Assembly (NCBI RefSeq): GCF_039541575.1
Contig: NZ_BAABGM010000025.1
Span: 62,001 to 126,000 of the forward strand
Source: Fodinibacter luteus
GTDB taxonomy: Bacteria; Actinomycetota; Actinomycetes; Actinomycetales; Dermatophilaceae
Direction of reading: 5' to 3'
DNA length: 64,000 nucleotides
Under the pieces are notes generated by a model. The model searched no databases. It was not told the DNA's origin and worked only from the letters and a program-made list of their open reading frames with translations. Shown piece after piece: positions 8,272 through 16,503 of this stretch. Position 1 is the stretch's first letter; every line of letters begins with the position of its first letter. The position numbers and the translations under genes were made by a program.

Positions 8272-8799
8272 TCAGAGCTGCGGGATGCCGCCCCGGTCGC
8301 CGGAGAGCGGGAGCGTCATCGCGAGCTCCTCCTCACCGTCGTCCTCGGACACGACCCGCATCGGCCGGCGCTCGGCGGTGGGCCGGAACCCGAACCCGCT
8401 CGCGAAGGCGACGGCGCGGCCGTTGTCGGTGCCCACCCAGTACAGGAGCTGGCGCTTGCCGGCCGCAGCCGCGCTGCGTGCCCCGGCGCGCACGAGCGCC
8501 GTCGCGACCCCGGTGCCGCGCGCCTCGGGGTGCACCCACAGGCCGAAGAGCTGGGCCGCCTCGGGCTGGTCCTCGTTCGCGGAGCCGACGCTGGCGATGC
8601 CGAGCGCCCGGCCGTCGCGCTCGGCGAGCAGCCGGGTCGAGCGTTCCATCCGGTGCCGCCAGAACTCCTCGGGCTCGGCGGACTCCTCCTCGTACGACGC
8701 GACGAACGCATCGGGCGACTCCTGCAGAGCGGTGAGGCGCACAGCGCGGTAGCGCTCCCAGTCGTCGGCCCGCAGGGGGCGCACCGTGATGTCACTCAT
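8272..8799 (-). CDS. GNAT-family N-acetyltransferase (second of a pair)
   Basis: 175 residues. The acetyl-CoA loop is LWVHPEARGTGVATALV, and a later VAFASGFGF segment is typical of the family. ATG 8799 overlaps by 8 bases the stop of the preceding acetyltransferase gene, so it is the last gene of the proC-GNAT-GNAT run. The acceptor substrate is unknown. Confidence 0.85.
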   Translation of the reverse strand: MSDITVRPLRADDWERYRAVRLTALQESPDAFVASYEEESAEPEEFWRHRMERSTRLLAERDGRALGIASVGSANEDQPEAAQLFGLWVHPEARGTGVATALVRAGARSAAAAGKRQLLYWVGTDNGRAVAFASGFGFRPTAERRPMRVVSEDDGEEELAMTLPLSGDRGGIPQL

Positions 8800-9376
8800 G
8801 GCGGCCACTCTCCCACGGCCCCTCCCCGCCGGGGCAAGCCGGGTCGGTGAACTCTCGGAGATGCGCCGCGAGGTCGAGCACCATCGACTCCTCCGTGACC
8901 GACGCGTCCCAGGGCATCGCCTCGACGACACCGGTGGGCCGGAAGCCGAGCCGGGTGTAGAAGGCCCAGGCCCGGGTGTTCTCGTGGGCGACGTCGAGCG
9001 TGACGCGCCGGATGCCGGCATCCGCGGCCGCCAGCAGCGCGGTCCGCACGAGCCGCTCGGCGACGTCGGTGCCCCGGGCCACCGTGGCCACCCACATGCC
9101 GATGAGCGTCGTCTCGTCGGCGGGCTGGTCGTCGGCCCGCCAGAGCCCCACCGTCCCGACGGGCCGGTCGCCGTCGAGCGCCAGCCACGCGGTCACCTGC
9201 TCGGGGAAGCGCCGCCACTCGTCCTCGGTTCGCCCTGCGACCTCGGTGTACGTCGACCAGAAAGCCCGCGGGCTGTCGATGAGCGCCGCGATCCGGACGT
9301 CGCGGTAGGTCCGCCAGGACGGCGCCCCGACCCGCTCGACCCGGATGCCGCCGGTCGGCCCCACGGCCTCAGTCAC
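8792..9376 (-). CDS. GNAT-family N-acetyltransferase (first of a pair)
   Basis: 194 residues with the fold hallmarks MWVATVARGTDVAERLV (acetyl-CoA loop) and AWAFYTRLGFRPTGV near the C-terminus. GTG 9376 is taken as start; it overlaps the proC stop (9369-9371) by 8 bases, and its own stop overlaps the next acetyltransferase. The two are only loosely alike, so this is not a recent duplication. Tight packing behind proC suggests joint expression. The substrate is unknown. Confidence 0.82.
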   Translation of the reverse strand: MTEAVGPTGGIRVERVGAPSWRTYRDVRIAALIDSPRAFWSTYTEVAGRTEDEWRRFPEQVTAWLALDGDRPVGTVGLWRADDQPADETTLIGMWVATVARGTDVAERLVRTALLAAADAGIRRVTLDVAHENTRAWAFYTRLGFRPTGVVEAMPWDASVTEESMVLDLAAHLREFTDPACPGGEGPWESGRHE

Positions 9377-10169
9377 CGGCGAGCTCGCGGGAACGGTTGG
9401 CGGCGGCCTCCATCGCGCTGATGAAGGCGGCACGCACCTTGTGGTCGTCGAGCATGCGCAGCGCCGCCGCGGTCGTGCCGCCGGGCGAGGTGACCTGCTC
9501 ACGCAGCACGGTCGGGTGCTGCCCGGTCTCCTTGATCATCGTCGCCGCACCGAACAGGGTCTGGACGACGAGCTCGGTGGCGGTGCTGCGCGGCATCCCG
9601 AGCACGACCCCCGCCTCGATCATCGCCTCGACGACGTAGAAGATGTAGGCCGGGCCGCTGCCGGAGATCGCCGTGACGGCGTCCTGGAGCTTCTCGGGCA
9701 CCTCGAGCACCTTGCCCGTGGCCGCGAGCAGCGCCTCGGCCTCGCGCAGGTGCGCGGGGTCGCAGTGGGCGCCGGCGCTCACCGCCGCCATGCCCTGGTC
9801 GACGAGCGCCGGGGTGTTCGGCATGACGCGCACGACGGCGCGCCCCTCGGGCAGGCGCGACTCGAGGTAGGTCGTCGTGATGCCGGCCGCGAGGCTGACG
9901 ACGAGGTTGCCGTCGGCGACGTGGTCGCGGATCTCGGCGAGCAGGCCGCCCATGTCCTGCGGCTTGACGACGAGCACGAGCGTGTCGGCGAGCGCCGCCG
10001 CCTCCGGGTTGTCGAGCACCCGCACGCCGTAGCGCTCGGTGAGCTCGGCGGCCCGCTCGGGCCGGCGCTCGGTGATGACGAGCTCGTCGGCGGCCCTCCC
10101 GGACCGGAGGAGCCCCGACAGCAGGGTCTCGCCCATGACGCCGGCACCGAAGATCGCAACCGTTCCCAT
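9369..10169 (-). CDS. proC: pyrroline-5-carboxylate reductase
   Basis: 266 residues. It reduces 1-pyrroline-5-carboxylate to L-proline with NAD(P)H, the last step of proline synthesis. The N-terminal Rossmann motif is GAGVMG (8-13), and the C-terminal dimerisation domain has the family block DAVTAISGSGPAYIF. The length is normal. The start is ATG 10169. It heads a unit with two overlapping acetyltransferase genes. Proline dehydrogenase lies just upstream on the same strand, so making and degrading enzymes are adjacent. Confidence 0.96.
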   Translation of the reverse strand: MGTVAIFGAGVMGETLLSGLLRSGRAADELVITERRPERAAELTERYGVRVLDNPEAAALADTLVLVVKPQDMGGLLAEIRDHVADGNLVVSLAAGITTTYLESRLPEGRAVVRVMPNTPALVDQGMAAVSAGAHCDPAHLREAEALLAATGKVLEVPEKLQDAVTAISGSGPAYIFYVVEAMIEAGVVLGMPRSTATELVVQTLFGAATMIKETGQHPTVLREQVTSPGGTTAAALRMLDDHKVRAAFISAMEAAANRSRELAGD

Positions 10170-10237
10170 GGCAGGTGAGTATGCCGGGTGTCAGGTCGCG
10201 GGCTCGCGCGGGTTCTCGTGGCGTCGGCCGGCCGGGG

Positions 10238-11188
10238 TCAGTCGTTCGTGGCGAGGGAGCGCAGGAAGAACTGCAGGTTCGCAGGGCGCTCGGCCATCCG
10301 CCGGACGAGGTAGCCGTACCAGTCCTCGCCGAACGGCACGTAGACGCGCATCTGGTGCCCCCGGTCCGCGATCCGCTTCTGCTCGTTCATCCGGATGCCG
10401 AGGAGCATCTGGAACTCGTAGGAGTCGGGAGAGCGCCCGTGGTGCCCGGCGAGGGCCTGGGCGATGTCGAGCAGGCGCGGGTCGTGGCTCGCGACCATGG
10501 GGTAGCCGTCGCCGGCCATGAGGACCTTGAGGCAGCGCACGTAGGACAGGTCGACGTCGTCGCCGTCCTGGTGGGCGACCGACGGGGGCTCCTTGTACGC
10601 GCCCTTGCACAGCCGCACCCGGCTGCCCGCGGTCGCGAGGTCGCGGCAGTCGGCCTCGGTGCGGTGCAGGTAGGCCTGGAGCACCGCGCCGACCCACGGG
10701 AAGTCCACGCGCAGGGCGCGCAGCGCCTCGAGGGTGCGGTCGGTCGTCGTGTGGTCCTCCATGTCGAGCGTCACGGTCGTGCCGGCCCGGGCGGCCGCCT
10801 CGCAGATCGCGCGGGCGCTGTCGAGGGCGATGGCGTCCCCGTCGGCGGGCAGGGCCTGGCCGATCGCGCTCAGCTTGACGCTCACCTCGGCGGCCCCGTA
10901 CGCCGCGAGGTCGGCCGCCGCGAGCGCGTCGAGGAGGCGGACGTAGGTGTCGCGGGTCGCCTCGGCCCGGGCCCGGTCGGTCGTGTCCTCACCGAGGTAG
11001 TCGAGGGTCGCGAGCCGGTTCGTCGTGCGCAGCTCGGCGGTGACCGCGACGGCCTCGTCGACGGTCTCGCCGGCGACGTAGCGGGCGACGACCCCACGGC
11101 TCATCGGCGCCCGGACGACCATGCCACGCACGAGGTCGGAGTCGGACAGCTGGAGCATCGCCGCGCGGAGCAGGTCACTGGGGTCCAT
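10238..11188 (-). CDS. proline dehydrogenase, monofunctional
   Basis: 316 residues, an FAD-dependent (beta/alpha)8-barrel enzyme oxidising proline to pyrroline-5-carboxylate. Family blocks are visible: VRLCKGAYKEP, DSYEFQMLLGIR and RVYVPFGEDWYGYLVRRMAERPAN near the end. It lacks the P5C dehydrogenase half of PutA, as usual in actinobacteria, and no such partner gene is nearby. The start is ATG 11188. A hairpin upstream (11223-11280) separates it from the ABC transporter genes. Confidence 0.93.
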   Translation of the reverse strand: MDPSDLLRAAMLQLSDSDLVRGMVVRAPMSRGVVARYVAGETVDEAVAVTAELRTTNRLATLDYLGEDTTDRARAEATRDTYVRLLDALAAADLAAYGAAEVSVKLSAIGQALPADGDAIALDSARAICEAAARAGTTVTLDMEDHTTTDRTLEALRALRVDFPWVGAVLQAYLHRTEADCRDLATAGSRVRLCKGAYKEPPSVAHQDGDDVDLSYVRCLKVLMAGDGYPMVASHDPRLLDIAQALAGHHGRSPDSYEFQMLLGIRMNEQKRIADRGHQMRVYVPFGEDWYGYLVRRMAERPANLQFFLRSLATND

Positions 11189-11222
11189 GGCGAGAGGCTA
11201 GCCGTGGTCGTGACGGCCCGGG

Positions 11223-11280
11223 GAGCCGGATGCCGCGCCGTCGCCGCCGGAGCGGCGGCTCCCTCGCGATCATCCGGCTC
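11223..11280 (-). terminator. nested hairpin after the ABC permease gene
   Basis: GAGCCGGATG (11223-11232) pairs with CATCCGGCTC (11271-11280), enclosing GCCGCCG-GAG-CGGCGGC. It lies between the permease stop and the proline dehydrogenase start. One arm contains the overrepresented octamer GGATGCCG. Confidence 0.55.
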
Positions 11281-11319
11281 TCGGGGTCCCGCGGCCGGGC
11301 CAGGGGCTCCGGTGGACGG

Positions 11320-12060
11320 TCAGGGGGTCCGGCGCCGCAGGGTGAGGCTGCCCAGCGCGAGGGAGAGCACGATCCACAGCGCGATGAACCCCAGGCTCGG
11401 CAGGACGTCGGCGAGCGGGTCGGCCTGCACGGTGACGTCCTTCATGGCGTCGACGGCGTACGACAGCGGGAGCACGTTCGAGACCGCCTCGAGCACGGGC
11501 GGCAGCTGGTCGCGGGGCACGAGCAGCCCGCAGAGCAGGAACTGGGGCAGCACGAACGCCGGCATGAACTGCACGGCCTGGAACTCGGTGCGGGCGAAGC
11601 CGCTCGCGAGCAGCCCGAGCGCCGTGCCGAGCACGGCGTCGAAGAGCGCGATGACGACGAGCAGCGGCAGCGGCCCGGCGATGTCGAGGCCGCACACCCA
11701 CACGGCGAACCCGGTGGCGACGAGGGCCTGCACGACCGCGACGGCACCGAAGGACAGGGCGTACCCGAGCATGAGGTCACCCTTGCCCAAGGGTGTCGTG
11801 AGCAGCCGCTCGAGTGTCCCCGACGTGCGCTCGCGCAGGGTGGCGACGCTCGTGACGATGAACATGACGACGAAGGGGAAGACGCCGAGCAGTGCCGGGC
11901 CGATCCGGTCGAAGACGTCGATCGGGGAGTCGACGTAGATCCAGGCGAGCAGCCCGAGCAGGACGCACGGCACGACGAGCATGAGGGCCAGGGTGCGGTG
12001 GTCGCCGCGCAGCTGCCGCAGGATGCGGCCCGCGGTCGCGAGGGTGATGCCGGCGTTCAC
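11320..12060 (-). CDS. ABC-2 type transporter permease
   Basis: 246 residues with six predicted membrane helices, at about 24-44, 55-75, 98-122, 130-155, 165-185 and 222-240. An ERTSGTLERLLTTPL segment is typical of ABC-2 exporter permeases. GTG 12060 overlaps the ATPase stop as GTGA. With the upstream ATPase it forms a complete exporter of the drug or antibiotic efflux type; the substrate is unknown. Confidence 0.9.
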   Translation of the reverse strand: MNAGITLATAGRILRQLRGDHRTLALMLVVPCVLLGLLAWIYVDSPIDVFDRIGPALLGVFPFVVMFIVTSVATLRERTSGTLERLLTTPLGKGDLMLGYALSFGAVAVVQALVATGFAVWVCGLDIAGPLPLLVVIALFDAVLGTALGLLASGFARTEFQAVQFMPAFVLPQFLLCGLLVPRDQLPPVLEAVSNVLPLSYAVDAMKDVTVQADPLADVLPSLGFIALWIVLSLALGSLTLRRRTP

Positions 12061-12842
12061 GCGGCACCCCCGAGGCCGTCGCCCTCAGCGGGATGCGCGG
12101 CATCCGCTGCGTCGGCAGCGTCCGCGGCGTCGATGAGCGCGAGGAAGGCCTGCTCCGCGTCGACGGCGCCCGTCATCTCGAGCAGCTCGGGCAGCGTCGA
12201 GTCGCTGAGCACCCGGCCGTCGCGCAGGAGGATGAGCCGGTCGCAGCGCACCGCCTCGTCCATGACGTGGCTCGACACGAGCACGGTGCGCCCCGCCGCC
12301 GCGAGCCGCCGGAACAGCTCCCACAGGTCCCGGCGCAGCACCGGGTCGAGCCCGACGGTCGGCTCGTCGAGCACGAGCACCTCGGGGTCACCGACGAGGG
12401 TGCAGGCGAGGTTGGCTCGCGCCTCCTGGCCCCCGCTGAGGTTCTCGACGCGGGCGTTCGCGTGGTCGGTGAGGTCGACGGCCGCGATGGCCCGGTCGAC
12501 CGCGTCGCCGCCGATGCCGAGGACCCGCGCGAAGTACCCGACGTTGTGCCGCACCGACAGGTCGCGGTAGACGCTCGGCGCCTGGGTGAGGTAGCCGACC
12601 CGGTGCCGCAGCGCCGGCGACCCGGCATCCTCGCCGAGCACGGTGACCCGTCCGCCCGCCACGACCTGGACGCCGACGACGGCCCGCATGAGCGTCGACT
12701 TGCCCCCACCGCTCGGGCCGAGGAGCCCGACGACCTCGCCGTGCGGCACCCGGATGCTCAGGCCGGGCAGGACGGTGCGGGCCCCGCGGACGACCCGGAG
12801 GTTCTCGACGACGATCGCGTCGCCGTCGGCGTTATTCGTCAT
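12057..12842 (-). CDS. ABC transporter ATP-binding protein
   Basis: 261 residues from ATG 12842. It shows Walker A GPSGGGKST, signature ENLSGGQEARANL, Walker B VLVLDEPTVGLD and an H-loop SSHVMDEA. It powers the downstream ABC-2 permease. The start is debatable: an in-frame TTG 12878 exists, but ATG gives a normal N-terminus. The start codon lies inside a 16-bp AT-rich dyad (12835-12850), which may allow repression. The C-terminal tail is a run of Asp-Ala. Confidence 0.9.
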   Translation of the reverse strand: MTNNADGDAIVVENLRVVRGARTVLPGLSIRVPHGEVVGLLGPSGGGKSTLMRAVVGVQVVAGGRVTVLGEDAGSPALRHRVGYLTQAPSVYRDLSVRHNVGYFARVLGIGGDAVDRAIAAVDLTDHANARVENLSGGQEARANLACTLVGDPEVLVLDEPTVGLDPVLRRDLWELFRRLAAAGRTVLVSSHVMDEAVRCDRLILLRDGRVLSDSTLPELLEMTGAVDAEQAFLALIDAADAADAADAAHPAEGDGLGGAA

Positions 12843-12850
12843 GTGATGAA
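12835..12850. promoter_or_regulatory. AT-rich dyad over the ABC ATPase start
   Basis: TTCGTCA-TG-TGATGAA is an inverted repeat with one mismatch in a small AT-rich island, rare in this window. It covers the ATG of the ATPase gene, as an operator or a translation-blocking structure might. No regulator gene is adjacent. Confidence 0.4.
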
Positions 12851-12888
12851 ATATGCCACCGGGCGGGCGCAGGATCAAGCGTGACGGC

Positions 12889-13725
12889 TCAGCCGAGCGA
12901 GGCGAGGTGGAGCCGCGCGAAGGCGAGCGCCTCGGCGAGGTCGAGCTCGCGCTGCGCCTCGGTGGCCCGGCGGGTCGCGACCTCGACGACGACGTGCCCG
13001 GCGAAGCCCTGGGCCGCGAGGGTCTCGAGCACCTCGCCGCACGGCTGCGTCCCTCGGCCGGGCACGAGGTGCTCGTCGCGGGGCGACCCCACCCCGTCGG
13101 CGAGGTGGAGGTGGGCGAGCCGCGGGCCGAGCCGGCGGACCATCCCCATCGCGTCCGAGCCCGCGGTCGCGGTGTGCGACAGGTCGAGGGTCACGTGGTC
13201 GTACGGCTGCGGCACCGGGTCCCAGTGGGGGAGGTAGGCCTCGACCTCGCGCGAGCGCGGGGCACGCCACGGGTACATGTTCTCGACGGCGAGCCGGATG
13301 CCGCTGTCGTGCTCGCGCAGCGCGACCCCGTCGACGAAGTCGCGGGCGTACTCGCGCTGCCAGCGGAACGGCGGGTGGAGCACGACGGTGTCGGCGTCGA
13401 GCTCGGCGGCGAGCCGGATCGACCGGTCGACCTTGCCCCACGGGTCGGCGCCCCAGACCCGCTGGGTGACGAGCAACGTCGGTGCGTGGACCGACAGCAC
13501 CCGGATGCCGTGCAGCTCGGCGAGCGTGCGCAGCGCACCCGCCTCGCGGGTGAGCGGGTCGGTCCAGACCATGACCTCCACCCCGTCGTAGCCGAGCCGC
13601 GCGGCCAGCTCGAAGGCCGCGGCGCAGCCCTCGGGGTAGACCGAGGCCGTCGAGAGCCCGACGAGCGCGCGCGGCACGTCGACCGGTCGGGCCCGACCGG
13701 TCCCGCCGCGGGAGCGGGTGGCCAC
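12889..13725 (-). CDS. sugar phosphate isomerase/epimerase, TIM-barrel protein (Rv0498-like)
   Basis: 278 residues of the AP-endonuclease-2/xylose-isomerase-like barrel. Likely metal ligands are seen in VLHPPF, LAVENMYP, VTLDLSH and LAHLHLADG (His and Glu/Asp). GTG 13725 follows the Ppx/GppA stop by 3 bases, so the two are co-transcribed. The gene order next to a phosphatase and proC mirrors Rv0496-Rv0500. The true substrate is unknown in every species I can name. Confidence 0.85.
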   Translation of the reverse strand: MATRSRGGTGRARPVDVPRALVGLSTASVYPEGCAAAFELAARLGYDGVEVMVWTDPLTREAGALRTLAELHGIRVLSVHAPTLLVTQRVWGADPWGKVDRSIRLAAELDADTVVLHPPFRWQREYARDFVDGVALREHDSGIRLAVENMYPWRAPRSREVEAYLPHWDPVPQPYDHVTLDLSHTATAGSDAMGMVRRLGPRLAHLHLADGVGSPRDEHLVPGRGTQPCGEVLETLAAQGFAGHVVVEVATRRATEAQRELDLAEALAFARLHLASLG

Positions 13726-13728
13726 CGC

Positions 13729-14655
13729 TCAGCTCATCCTGTCGAGGTGGCGCAGGATGATCCCCTCGCGCAGGGCCCACGGGCAGATCTCGAGCCGGTC
13801 GATGCCGAGGAGGTCCATCGTGGCCTCGGCGACGATGCCCCCCGCGAGCAGCTGGAGCGAGCGCGACGCCGAGACGCCGGGCAGGCCGGCCCGCTCGGCG
13901 GCGCTCATCACAGCGAGTCCGGGGAGGCGCTCGGCGAGCACCTCACGCTCGAGAACGCGCGGGGCGTACATCCCCTCGGCGCTCGGTGCCGCGCCGCAGA
14001 CCCGCGCGAGCGAGCGCATCGTCTTCGACGTGCCGACGGCGTGGTCCCGGGTGCCGGCCTTGGCGAGGGGCCGCAGCTCGGCCGCGATCGACGCCCGCAC
14101 GAGCCGACGGGCCTCGCGCACGGCATCCGGGCGCGGCGGGTCACCGGCGAGCAGCTCGCGCGTCACCCGCCCCGCGCCGAGCGGCAGCGAGACGGCGACG
14201 TCCGGGTCCTCGTCCATGCCCTGCGCGAGCTCGAGCGAGCCGCCGCCGATGTCGGCGACGAGCAGCGTGCCGGCCGACCAGCCGAACCAGCGGCGCGCGG
14301 CGAGGAAGGTGAGCCGCGCCTCGTCGGCGCCGCTCAGCACGTCGAGGACGACGCCCGTGCGCTCCTTGACCTCGTGGAGCACCTCGGTGCCGTTCGGGGC
14401 CTCGCGGATCGCGCTCGTGACGAACCCGCTGAGGTCCTCGACCCCCTGGTCCTCGGCGAGGCCGAGGCACTCCTCGACGAAGGCCGCGAGGCGGTCGCGT
14501 CCCTCGTCGGCGATGAGCCCGTCGTCGGTGACGTGCTCGGACAGGCGCAGCTCGATCTTGTGCTTCGAGGCGGGCAGCGGCTGGGCCCCGGGGTGGGCGT
14601 CGACGACGAGGAGGTGGACCGTGTTCGATCCGACGTCGATGACCCCGAGGCGCAT
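13729..14655 (-). CDS. Ppx/GppA family exopolyphosphatase/pppGpp phosphohydrolase
   Basis: 308 residues, the short single-module form without the C-terminal HD domain. N-terminal DVGSNTVHLLVVD and central VADIGGGSLELAQG are the phosphate-1 and phosphate-2 loops of the ASKHA fold. It should hydrolyse terminal phosphates of polyphosphate or pppGpp. ATG 14655 is chosen because the family always begins with MRLGVIDVGSN-type sequence; the longer open frame is antisense to the divergent gene. A PPK2 gene lies far off at 59.2 kb. Confidence 0.92.
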   Translation of the reverse strand: MRLGVIDVGSNTVHLLVVDAHPGAQPLPASKHKIELRLSEHVTDDGLIADEGRDRLAAFVEECLGLAEDQGVEDLSGFVTSAIREAPNGTEVLHEVKERTGVVLDVLSGADEARLTFLAARRWFGWSAGTLLVADIGGGSLELAQGMDEDPDVAVSLPLGAGRVTRELLAGDPPRPDAVREARRLVRASIAAELRPLAKAGTRDHAVGTSKTMRSLARVCGAAPSAEGMYAPRVLEREVLAERLPGLAVMSAAERAGLPGVSASRSLQLLAGGIVAEATMDLLGIDRLEICPWALREGIILRHLDRMS

Positions 14656-14701
14656 GCGCCCAACGTAGTCGCTGCCCGAGGGCGCCCATAGGGTGGGGCG
14701 C

Positions 14702-15646
14702 GTGCCCGAGACGCCGCTCGACATCCCCCGCACGTGGGCCGAGCTCCCCGACCCGGCGAACCCGGAGCAGCGGTTCCGGGTCGACCTCACCTGGCTGACG
14801 TCGAGCTGGACCTGCATCTTCGGCGCGGGCTGCCGGGGCATCTACGCCGACCGCCCCGACGACGGGTGCTGCACCCTCGGAGCGCACTTCACCGACGCCG
14901 ACGACCTCGAGCGGGTGGGGGCGGTCGTCGCCGAGCTCGGCGAGGACGAGTGGCAGCACCACCCGGGGCGCGGGCGGCACGGCGACAAGGACCCGGCCCG
15001 GCCGAAGGCCTGGACCGAGAAGGAGGGCGACGCGCGCAAGACGAAGGTCGTCGACGGTGCGTGCATCTTCCTCAACCGCCCCGGGTTCCCCGCCGGCGCC
15101 GGCTGTGCCCTGCACCAGCACGCCGTGCTCACCGGGACCCCGCCGCACGAGGCGAAGCCCGACGTGTGCTGGCAGCTGCCGATCCGGCGGTCGTACCGCA
15201 CCGTCGAGCGGCCCGACGACACCTCCTACCTCGAGGTGACGATCGCCGAGTACGACCGCCGCGGCTGGGGGCCCGGTGGCCACGACCTCGACTGGTACTG
15301 CTCGTCGAACACCGAGGCGCACGTCGGGGCCGAGCCGGTCTACCGCAGCAACCGGGCCGAGCTCACCGCCCTCATGGGCCACCAGGCGTACGCCGCTCTC
15401 GTCGTGCGCTGCGAGGCGCACCTGGACACCGTCAAGCGGGCGCGTTCCGCCGGTGGGCGCGCCCTCATCCCGTTGCTCGTCCACCCCGCGACGGTCGAGG
15501 CCGGCACCGTGGGGGGCCGCCGTACCCGGGTGCCGCGCAAGCGCACCGCCCCGCCGCCCGGGGCCAACGAGCCCGCGCGCCCCGTCGCCGAGGGTCCGGG
15601 CCGGGCGGCCGGCGCCACCGCGAAGAAGCGCCGCTCGTCGTCGTGA
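14702..15646 (+). CDS. conserved Cys-rich protein (Rv0495c-like by position)
   Basis: About 314 residues, cytoplasmic. Several Cys cluster at CIFGAGCRG, DDGCCTLG and ACIFLNRPG with GCALHQHA, then DVCWQLP and WYCSSN, so a bound metal or Fe-S site is likely. The C-terminus is Lys/Arg/Ser rich. GTG 14702 is preferred; GTG 14693 is possible. It diverges from the phosphatase, the position of Rv0495c relative to Rv0496. Function is unknown. The stop overlaps the methyltransferase start. Confidence 0.8.
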   Translation: MPETPLDIPRTWAELPDPANPEQRFRVDLTWLTSSWTCIFGAGCRGIYADRPDDGCCTLGAHFTDADDLERVGAVVAELGEDEWQHHPGRGRHGDKDPARPKAWTEKEGDARKTKVVDGACIFLNRPGFPAGAGCALHQHAVLTGTPPHEAKPDVCWQLPIRRSYRTVERPDDTSYLEVTIAEYDRRGWGPGGHDLDWYCSSNTEAHVGAEPVYRSNRAELTALMGHQAYAALVVRCEAHLDTVKRARSAGGRALIPLLVHPATVEAGTVGGRRTRVPRKRTAPPPGANEPARPVAEGPGRAAGATAKKRRSSS

Positions 15647-16425
15647 TCCGCAGCCCGAACATCTGGGACAACCCGGACGTCTACGAGCTGGAGAACCTGG
15701 CGTCCGACCGCGCCGGGGTCATCGACGCCACGATCGAGGCCCTCCACCCCCTCGCCGGGTCCACGGTGGTCGACCTCGGGTGCGGCAGCGGCTTCCACCT
15801 GCCCCGGTTCGCCGCCCGGGGCGCCCGGGTCGTCGGCGTCGAGCCGCACCTCCCCCTCGTCGAGCGCGCCCGGGCTCGGCTGGCGCAGGCTCGGCCGGCG
15901 CAGGCTCGGCGGGCCGGGGCTCGACCGGCGGGGACGGGCGACGGTGGGCCGACGGGGGCGGCCGACGGTGGGCCGACGGGAGCGGCCGACGGTGGGCCGA
16001 CGGCATCCGTCGTGGCCGGCGACGCCGAGGCGATCCCGCTGCGCGACGACGCCGTCGATGTCGTGCACGCCCGCTGGGCCTACTTCTTCGGGGCAGGCTG
16101 CGAGCCCGGGCTCGCCGAGCTGGCGCGCGTCCTCCGGCCCGGTGGCACGGCCTGCCTCGTCGACAACGACGCGACCCGATCGACCTTCGGGGGTTGGTTC
16201 CGTCGCGCCTACCCCGCGTACGACCCCGTTGCGGTGCAACGGTTCTGGGACCGCCAGGGCTTCACGACCGAGCACCTCACGATCCACTGGACGTTCGACC
16301 GCCGCGAGGACCTCGAGGCGGTGACGCGGATCGAGCTCCCGCCCGCGGTGGCGTCGGAGGTGCTCGACGCGCATGCGGGGCTCACCGTCGACTACGCGGT
16401 CGCCCTGCGCTGGCGGCGCTTCTGA
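15643..16425 (+). CDS. class I SAM-dependent methyltransferase with repeat insert
   Basis: 260 residues. Motif I is VVDLGCGSGFH, motif II ends in GVEPH, and the post-I acidic loop is GDAEAIPLRDDAVD with the strand following at LARVLRPGG. Residues about 77-123 are a low-complexity insert: ARPAQARRAGARP followed by three copies of DGGPTGAA, encoded by 15-bp and 24-bp DNA repeats, between motif II and motif III. GTG 15643 overlaps the upstream stop as GTGA. The acceptor is unknown. Confidence 0.85.
   Translation: MIRSPNIWDNPDVYELENLASDRAGVIDATIEALHPLAGSTVVDLGCGSGFHLPRFAARGARVVGVEPHLPLVERARARLAQARPAQARRAGARPAGTGDGGPTGAADGGPTGAADGGPTASVVAGDAEAIPLRDDAVDVVHARWAYFFGAGCEPGLAELARVLRPGGTACLVDNDATRSTFGGWFRRAYPAYDPVAVQRFWDRQGFTTEHLTIHWTFDRREDLEAVTRIELPPAVASEVLDAHAGLTVDYAVALRWRRF
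15872..16012. repeat. 15-bp and 24-bp tandem repeats in the methyltransferase gene
   Basis: About four imperfect copies of GGCTCGGCCGGCGCA (15872-15930) are followed by three copies of a 24-bp unit starting GACGGTGGGCCGACGGG at 15940, 15964 and 15988. All are in frame. Confidence 0.85.
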
Positions 16426-16434
16426 CCCCTGCTC

Positions 16435-16494
16435 CCCTCGCCGTGGGTGCGGAGGTGGCTGCCGGGGCGACCACGTCCGCACCCACGGCGAGGG
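16435..16494. terminator. 24-bp near-perfect palindrome between convergent genes
   Basis: Arms at 16435-16458 and 16471-16494 (CCCTCGCCGTGGGTGCGGA and complement) match at 23 of 24 positions across a 12-base loop. It sits between the convergent methyltransferase and aldolase genes, so it can end transcription in both directions. Confidence 0.8.
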
Positions 16495-16503
16495 ATGGCT
16501 GGC

